Shown here piece after piece: positions 57,877 to 64,000 of a DNA stretch of 64,000 nucleotides; the stretch's first letter is position 1, and the number at the start of each line of letters is the position of its first letter. Source of the DNA: Loripinus fragilis (lineage: Eukaryota; Mollusca; Bivalvia; Lucinida; Lucinidae); assembly GCA_964019695.1 (NCBI GenBank), contig OZ026522.1, forward strand, positions 75,237,601-75,301,600. Direction: 5' to 3'. A program made the position numbers and the translations under genes. The notes under the pieces are model-generated. The model saw only the letters and a list, made by a program, of their open reading frames with translations. It was not told where the DNA came from and did no database searches.

Positions 57877-57959
57877 GACGAGACCATTTCCAATTATAGG
57901 GATGTACGGTGATTTTTTTATTCAAATAATGATAGATTATTGTAAAAGCAATCAGTAGA

Positions 57960-58010
57960 GTCCCTGATCAGACGCCACAATATACGGCGTCTGATCTGGG
58001 TCTGCACTGT
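57960..58010. repeat. Dispersed hairpin repeat copy
   Basis: GATCAGACGCCACAATATAC is followed by GGCGTCTGATCTGGGTCTGC, a compact stem with a short loop. Confidence 0.85.
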
Positions 58011-58700
58011 ATGTACAGTGTATACATGCGCATGCGTACATCTGCGTGTGTGTGTATGGGTATAAATGTGTGTCTCCGTGTGGGTACATGCGTGCATACA
58101 TGTATGTGCGTGCTTGTAGCGTGTGTCTGTCCATTTGGTATGTGAGTGTATGTATACGTCCGTGACTATTTTTATGTCTTACTTCTAACTTCAAATGTTG
58201 GCGTGCATGCGTTCGCATGTACGCCAATAGGCCAACATAGATGTAATAAGTTAGAGGTTAGAAAAAAGTAACGGACATTACGTATATACATACACACAGA
58301 CGCACGCAAGCACGTGCATGCATATATAGAAACACACATATATACATACATACATACATACATACATACGCACGCACGCATGTACGTACGTACATACATA
58401 CATACATACATACATACATACATACATACATACATAGACGGACAGACAAGCGCATGGGCGCCTTCGCGCTCGTACGCTCGTACGCTCGCACCAACACAGA
58501 CATACACTCATACCCATACACACACGAACGGATGCACGCACGCAAGCGCATGCAAACAGACAGACAGACGCAAGGATGCCTGCGCGCATGCCGAATGTAT
58601 GACTACATCCATACCTACAGACAGACAGGTGCACGGCGGACTGCCTGCACACACACGCACAAATGCATACGTACGTACGCACGTACATAATACATACATA
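58011..58700. repeat. Tetranucleotide and purine/pyrimidine simple-repeat block
   Basis: (GTGT/GTAT) runs at 58018-58160, then CATA/CACG arrays at 58275-58440 and 58480-58700. Many overlapping open frames result from the 4-bp period and are not genes. Confidence 0.95.
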
Positions 58701-58907
58701 TCTTTTGTTTGTTTGGTTTGATTCTTTTCGTTCCTGTCAACAGTTTTTCAGTTATGTCGGACGGACGGATCTTCCTGGGTTGAACCAGTACAAAGCAAAG
58801 ATTAATGTGTCTAGCTCAAAGACACAACGCAGTGACGCCTGTGAGGCTCGAACCCGCGGCCCTTCGGTCTCGAGTTAAGCACTCTACCACTGAGCCACTG
58901 CGCTCCA
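58701..58907 (-). mobile_element. tRNA-derived SINE, second copy
   Basis: Same family as 52801-53000: minus-strand GGCTCAGTGGTAGAGTGCTT and GGGTTCGAGCCTC boxes, and an AATCAAACCAAACAAAC tail. ACATACATA on both sides (58692-58700, 58908-58916) may be the target duplication, although the surrounding repeat makes that uncertain. Confidence 0.88.
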
Positions 58908-59291
58908 CATACATACAAACATACGTGAGCCACTTCCCCAGGGAGGTCCATGCTCCTTTGCTCCCTAAAGTTTTAACTTTTGCATTTAAAAAAATGCAAA
59001 GACGACCTTAATTTTGTCGTTCTGTCTGCCTTTGTCTTGGGAAACTGTTTGGACCCAGACTAGGCCCAAAATAACGTCGGATCTGATCTGGATCCAAATT
59101 GTTTGACAGTCTGATGATTTTCCAAATATATTTTGTTTTTGAGAAATGTCAATTTTGAAGAACTAACCTATGCTTCCAGTGGGTAACTACATGTATCTAG
59201 CTGCATGTTTAAGACCTTAGTTAACCTGGTCTTAAGCTCTTGTGACACTGCGCATTTGAGCGGCTCGTCTGACGTCAAGAAAATACATAAG
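58908..59291. other. Non-coding interval with a hairpin copy
   Basis: 59043-59105 holds AACTGTTTGGACCCAGACTA and TCTGATCTGGATCCAAATTG of the hairpin family. Confidence 0.6.
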
Positions 59292-60028
59292 GGGCCGAGT
59301 GCATGACGAAACTTTATTTTAGTCTAGTCAAGACCTAACACAGGGCTTGCTAGCCTCCAGTTTAAACCTGGTTTGCATAATAAAGGGTTGGGTTGCCAAT
59401 ACTTGAAAATAAGCACGACAGTTTCAAAGTTTACCCCATCCCCTGACTCCATAGTCGGGTTCAAATGCCAATCATTTAAATTTCTTAATAACTAAGTCAA
59501 TTGTCAATATTTTTTACCGAATCTATCCAGTGTTTTAGCAGGTAGAGGAATAAAAGATATGGAACATATTGATGGGATTTAAGTTTGAAGCCCTTGGTTT
59601 GATCCCCCGGGTGAACATAGGGGGTAGAGTTGAGGCACAATATTCAACTTCTTCGGAATATGGTCATGTTGCATATCAAATTCAAGGGAACGGCGTTTAC
59701 AGTAACATGGGAGCAAATATGCGGTGCCATATTCAAGAGTTTCATAAAAAATCACCTTATCCTTTCGCTTAAACTACCCCCTGGCAGGTTTAAATTTCTC
59801 GAGGTTTTTGGATAATTTAAACTCAAGGTTAGCCAAAACTGGCTTTATGCAATCCATCGGGTTAAAGGCTTAACCTGAGACTTGTTAAACTTGCTTCATG
59901 CAATCGACGGCCAGTAACCTGGAGTTTAACCTTAACGTTAACCTGAGCCTTGTTAAACCTAACATTATGCAATCGACGGCTGTTAACCTGGAGTTTAAAC
60001 CCAAGGTTATCTTTAAACTTTTGTCATG
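59292..60028. mobile_element. Miniature element, GGGCCGATTGCATGAC ends
   Basis: The left end GGGGCCGAGTGCATGACGAA and right end TTGTCATGCAATCGGCCC form an inverted repeat. The right half has three to four units of GCAATCGACGGCC...TAACCTGGAGTTTAA with about 65-bp period. The target duplication is unclear. No coding sequence. Confidence 0.82.
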
Positions 60029-60335
60029 CAATCGGCCCAATGTGTCTTGATCCACATCTGAACTAAGGGTGAGGCTAGTATAACGTTTAACCAGGTAAAG
60101 CCCTCCAGTAAAATACTTTTACTGACCGTTCAAAGGCGGCGCTTCTTTTGTGGATCATTTATGTTATTTCTGTCTTGTTTTGTTATGCTTTCATGCACAT
60201 CTGTTCGTTGATGTCTTGTAGTCACCCGCTGGGAAAAGGCTAATCTCTTGGATCTCGTTTGTGATGTCTAATTGTGACGTTGTCACTTTCCCATTGGTAT
60301 CCTGGGTCAGGTGTGGTCGCTGAGATCCCTGGCAA
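60029..60335 (+). repeat. SINE-like repeat, plus orientation
   Basis: TGTGTCTTGATCCACATCTG, CCAGTAAAATACTTTTACTG and CCCATTGGTATCCTGGGTCA. Inverse partners: 63395-63505 (first blocks) and 20215-20420 (last blocks). Confidence 0.7.
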
Positions 60336-60587
60336 TACCAGAATCCCTACCATGCGACAAATTGGCGTCCAACGTGGTTATACCATCTCATTGACAATGA
60401 TGCTATGCTGACCTTCATCTACTACCATGTTTCATCTCACATAGATAATTAAGCCTCCAGTCATGCCTCGTTGTATGTCTTCAAATATGTTTTCATCTAC
60501 GTATCAGCTGCTGTGTTTTTTTTTATTTTAATTTAATATATGAAAATGGCCATATTTTCAAATTGGAGGGGGTGTTTGCCACAGGGT

Positions 60588-60765
60588 CTAGTTACATATA
60601 TATACACTTCTACTACCTTGCGGTAAGTGCCGGCTTTTACAGTGACATGGTAGAGTGTTTGTCTGTAGATCCAGTGACCTGGGTAGGATTCCCCGCTGGG
60701 ACAGGTAATTTTTTTTAGCTCTACAACAGTTGTGCCCACCGTAAATAACCCATCCTATGACCGTT
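60588..60765 (+). repeat. tRNA-like dispersed repeat, copy 1
   Basis: CACTTCTACTACCTTGCGGT, GGCTTTTACAGTGACATGGT and GTAGATCCAGTGACCTGGGT recur at 61655-61780. The CAGTGACATGGTAGAG and GGGTAGGATTCCC parts resemble weak A and B boxes. Confidence 0.6.
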
Positions 60766-60849
60766 CTGTGCATAAATATCTCCCTTGGTCTCATTTCACG
60801 TGATTCCTGTACCATGAAATTCAGGGACAAATTTCAAATGTCACAGGGT

Positions 60850-61635
60850 CTAAACTCCAGCTGATAAGTTTTTAGACTTAATTTTTCGCAATAACTTTTT
60901 TATCTTCAATTTTAGCAAAATGTGTTCGCGATGAAAGTTGTAGAGGAAAATTTCCGCCAACTTCTCCAAAAGGTATTGTGCTTGTGGCGCAAACAGATTT
61001 TTGTGTATATAGACGAAGATTTTGCAAAAAATAGAATTCGTCCTAAATTTCTAAGTCTTTTATTGACAGGTATAACTCGTATAGGCGTGACAGAAAGGGG
61101 TAGTTTCAAAAAAAATATTCGGAAGCGGTGCATATATCCCGTTCTTCAAAGTCTGTGCATAACATAAACTGCCGTTAACATACTCAGAATTTACCATGCA
61201 TATGCATGATCAACTTACAGCAGGCTCATTTGTAGGAACAACGACAGGGTTATCGCATGACGTGCATTTTTTCTCTTACGCACGTGCTATGAAATGACCG
61301 GTTTTGAGATGACCCTACTAGCTTAACGCACGAGCAAATCAGGCGCGATTTCTATTATATTTGAACAAGCCATCCATCGCTTTAGTAATTGAATTAGGGC
61401 GGTGCAATGTAACTTTTTGACTGACATCTTGGACTTAGTTTATTTGCGCTTTGCTTAAAATGTTCAAAGAGTGCATCTAAGCACAGAGGAACCTACAGCA
61501 TCTAGGATGTTGGAACCATTTGGAGAAGTTGGCGGACATGTTCCTGAATACTTTTCATCGCGAACTCATTTTGCTAAAATTGAAGATAAAAAAGTTACTG
61601 CGAAAAATTAAGTCTAAAAACTTAACAGCTGGAGT
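60850..61635. mobile_element. 785-bp miniature element with 105-bp inverted ends
   Basis: AACTCCAGCTGATAAGTTTT then TAGACTTAATTTTTCGCAAT at the left is mirrored by ATTGCGAAAAATTAAGTC-type sequence (61590-61632, read inverted) and CAGCTGGAGTT. The arms run to AGCAAAATG...TTCGCGATGAAAGT. An 81-codon frame from 60922 overlaps the arm and is not a known protein. Confidence 0.85.
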
Positions 61636-61649
61636 TTTTTTTTTTTTTT

Positions 61650-61925
61650 TTTTTTAGGTATATAGACACTTCTACTGCCTTGCGCTAGAAGCCGGCTTTT
61701 ACAGCAACGTGGTAGTTTCCTGCAGATCCAGCGACTTGGGTTTGATTCCTGGTATGGACATGTAAAATATTTTTGCTCTTACAACTTGGTCAGAACCCCA
61801 GACAGTGACAGATCTGCGATCATTTTTGCGAGCTGAACATTTCTTGTACTTCAACAACAGCAGAATCTAGGGCGAAAATTTGGTACCAGTAAAATGCATT
61901 TAAGCCCCCCAGTGTTTTAGGCTGC
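61650..61925 (+). repeat. tRNA-like dispersed repeat, copy 2
   Basis: CACTTCTACTGCCTTGCGCT, GACTTGGGTTTGATTCCTGG (B-box-like GGGTTTGATTCC), and AACAACAGCAGAATCTAGGG, which recurs near 63945-63960. A third partial copy seems to lie at 63790-64000. Confidence 0.65.
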
Positions 61926-62040
61926 TGTCCGTTCTAAGGCAGTGGTTCTGTTGTTGTTGACTTTTTGTTTATTGTTACTCCCAATGTGGGAATCTGTAAT
62001 GGTTCTTTGTTTTTTTGTACGTTACTTTATGTCCATTCTA

Positions 62041-62930
62041 CGAGGGTTATCCAATAAATAGAGGGAATTTCCATATAATATAAGAGTTTGTACCACTTTA
62101 ACATCACAAATATAACCATAAGGTGGCAAAACTTGTTGTGTATGCAACACAATATTTAGAAGTTTGACAGAATTTGATGTCACTTGTTGCTTAGCAACAC
62201 AAACGCGTACTTAAAGCTTACCTGGCCGGATGACTTAAATTGGTTGCCATGGTTACTGGCATGTGCAGATCAGTTCCAAAAAGCATATGTTCTATAAACT
62301 ACAACATAAGGCAATTACTCTATAAAATTCATGGACTTCTTATGAAAAATGTCCAATTGACATGTATATTTAGCATAAAAAAGCGACAAAAATGCAAAAT
62401 TGTGTAATCAGAAATGAGAGTATGGGTCATGAGTTTGCCATTGAATAATTGTTGGTTGGTTTATAAGTTTTAAATCACCCTAAAAGTATTAAATATATAC
62501 TATATTTTATAACAGTATTGTTAACAAACATGTATTCCATGTGTCCATTGTTGCCTAGCAACAGAAAAATATAGACTTAACAAATAGTCCATTTTTTCAC
62601 AATTGCCTGGTTGTTAGGCAACCAAGACTAACTGGTACATGTTAATGACCATATTTTTTATCAAACGCTTACAACAATTAAACTATAACAGATTTGAGGA
62701 CAATCTATGATCAGATAAATGATAATAATTAAATGTCAAATTCTGTTTCTTTAGCATTAGGTTTTTGTATGTGGAAAATCTGGCCGGGCTAGCTTTAGTA
62801 TCACTAACATTTTGGATATTCTGATGCATGCCCAACATGCTATGCCGTCTAATGATTACATTTGCCATGTTCTAATGGTACAGACTTTTGCATTACAAAG
62901 AAATTCTCTCTATTTATTGGATGACCCTCG
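62041..62930. mobile_element. Tc1/mariner-like element with CGAGGGTTATCCAATAA ends
   Basis: The left end CGAGGGTTATCCAATAAATA and right end TATTTATTGGATGACCCTCG are bounded by TA (62039-62040, 62931-62932). No transposase is readable in 890 bp. It carries five palindromic GTTGC...GCAAC-like motifs (see findings). Confidence 0.88.
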
Positions 62931-63097
62931 TAGTATTGCAATCATCTTGATGGGGAAGAGAGAACTGATTGCTTTGCTTAATTTGTCTTCCTGGTGTCTC
63001 GTGATGTTTGCGTGGCTCTTCCTCGCGGTGCCACGGGGTAGTCTGCAGTTTGTGATTGTGGTATTTCCTGATCATACTCACTTACTATTTTTACAGG

Positions 63098-63323
63098 CTA
63101 TTTCAGGTGTTTTGTCAAAGACTAGGCAAAGATAGCCAAACCTTTAAATGATCTGTTGGTTGGACATCACGCTGGTGTTTCTGTCTAAGGTAAAAAGAAG
63201 AAAAAGAAGAGGAGTTCAATATTTTGAATATGGGGTCCTGCTCAACAAAATGCATTTGATACACTGAAGGAGAAATTGTCCTCTCCTCCAGTGCTAGCAT
63301 ATGCAGATTTTACCAAGCCTTTT
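63098..63323 (+). pseudogene. Ty3/gypsy pol fragment (RT end to RNase H start)
   Basis: GYFRCFVKD, then IAKPLNDLLVGHHAG, a lysine-rich stretch, WGPAQQNAFDTLKEKLSSPP and VLAYADFTKPFI match the thumb and connection of a Ty3 pol. One stop (TAG at 63123) and one or two shifts are present. It ends at about 63323, where a SINE-like repeat begins, just before the RNase H TDAS motif. It is a different lineage from the 1034-3485 element. Confidence 0.82.
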
Positions 63324-64000
63324 ATTGGTGACCACAAGGCACAAACAAACAGACGCGCACAAAGAAGACAGAAAAAACATAAAACATCCACAAAAGAAGT
63401 ACCGCCTTGGAACGGTCAGTAAAATATTTTACTGGAGGGCTTAAACCCGTTTCGCGGCGCCAACCTCATCTTTAATTCAAATGTGGATCAAGACACATAG
63501 AAATGTTGTTTGCATGAAAGACCCCTAACTTATCAATGCATCATCTCCTAGAACATATAAATCAAGGCTTCTTTTTATGATCAGTGTAAAAAATCACAAA
63601 ACATTATAAAAGAGTGGGATAAAGCATGGATATTAAAACAGCAGTCTGCATGTCTGGTTATATAAACCTAATCTATGTTTATAGCTATGCGTTCCTCCTT
63701 AATTGCAACACGGTGGGTCAGACGTAAGACTCAACGACGACTCCGTCTTAAATCTGGTGCCTGATGTTTGTCTGAGGCCGGGCCACCGTGGCATAACTGG
63801 GATTTTTTTTAGCTCTGACAGTCTGTGCGTTGAGAGCCCTTTTTCTGTTTTTCATAACATTTTGTTGATTTGGTTGTTCCCCTGTCATGATACATTACAT
63901 AAGTTTGGAAGCCTCCATGCGAGCTAAACTAATTTTGAGTGTTTGCAACAACAGAATCTGGGGTGAAGATTTGGCAAGTAAAATTAATTGAAGCCCTCCA
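63324..64000. repeat. Dispersed repeats to the window end
   Basis: 63325-63505 is an inverse SINE-like copy (AACGGTCAGTAAAATATTTT, ATGTGGATCAAGACACA). 63505-63575 matches 52165-52230 inverted. 63790-64000 resembles the tRNA-like repeat tail (ACAACAGAATCTGGGGTGAA). No gene is seen. Confidence 0.6.

Noticed and set aside
58172..58721. Several overlapping open frames of 60-136 codons on both strands
   Set aside because: They come from the 4-bp CATA/CACG arrays, which lack stops in several frames; composition is Tyr/Cys/Val or Thr/His repeats.

Overview
The window looks like intergenic, repeat-dense animal DNA. It is AT-rich, microsatellites are frequent, no intact host gene is recognisable, and nearly all identifiable coding sequence belongs to transposable elements. 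The mix suggests a bivalve mollusc or a related lophotrochozoan: K02A2.6-type Ty3 pol, tRNA-derived SINEs, hAT, piggyBac, pogo and Tc1/mariner miniature elements, and short GATCCAGATC hairpin repeats. That taxonomic guess is inference, not proof.

Layout. 0-4 kb: a 191-bp tandem repeat, then an internally deleted Ty3-like LTR retrotransposon (1034-3485, minus) with matching 5-bp target duplications and a 694-codon open pol remnant. 4-15 kb: stacked DNA transposons. One outer hAT-like element (11633-14822) holds a second hAT-like element and a CAGTG element, and the CAGTG element holds a 1.7-kb long-inverted-repeat element. 15-16.6 kb: a promoter-like stretch, then a 780-bp element that keeps the zinc-finger exon of a hAT-type transposase. 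19-24.4 kb: LINE fragments, one split precisely by a 2.9-kb transposon. 26-35 kb: a local duplication whose second copy was invaded by a hAT transposon carrying a broken BED/DUF659 transposase and by another 3-kb element. 35.6-48.5 kb: one LINE copy cut into pieces by a 6.3-kb terminal-inverted-repeat element, a small retroposon end and a 5.0-kb foldback element rich in a GTAACRTATGTTAC palindrome. 48.5-50 kb: another decayed LINE and a 150-bp tandem repeat. 52-58 kb: two SINEs with target duplications, a decayed mariner split by a 737-bp element, more tandem repeats and tetranucleotide arrays. 59-64 kb: several miniature elements, a mariner-like element carrying X-box-like palindromes, and a small Ty3 fragment.

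How the parts relate. The window reads as a record of successive insertions. In several places the uninserted state survives (a paralogous copy or an interrupted reading frame), so element ends and target duplications can be fixed without a database. No gene set here forms a working pathway. The most unusual structures are the 1.7-kb long-inverted-repeat element with GTGGTAGTT motifs, the 5-kb foldback with 14 near-palindromes, and a set of elements with CAG/CTG ends and 5-bp target duplications. All boundaries were read by eye.
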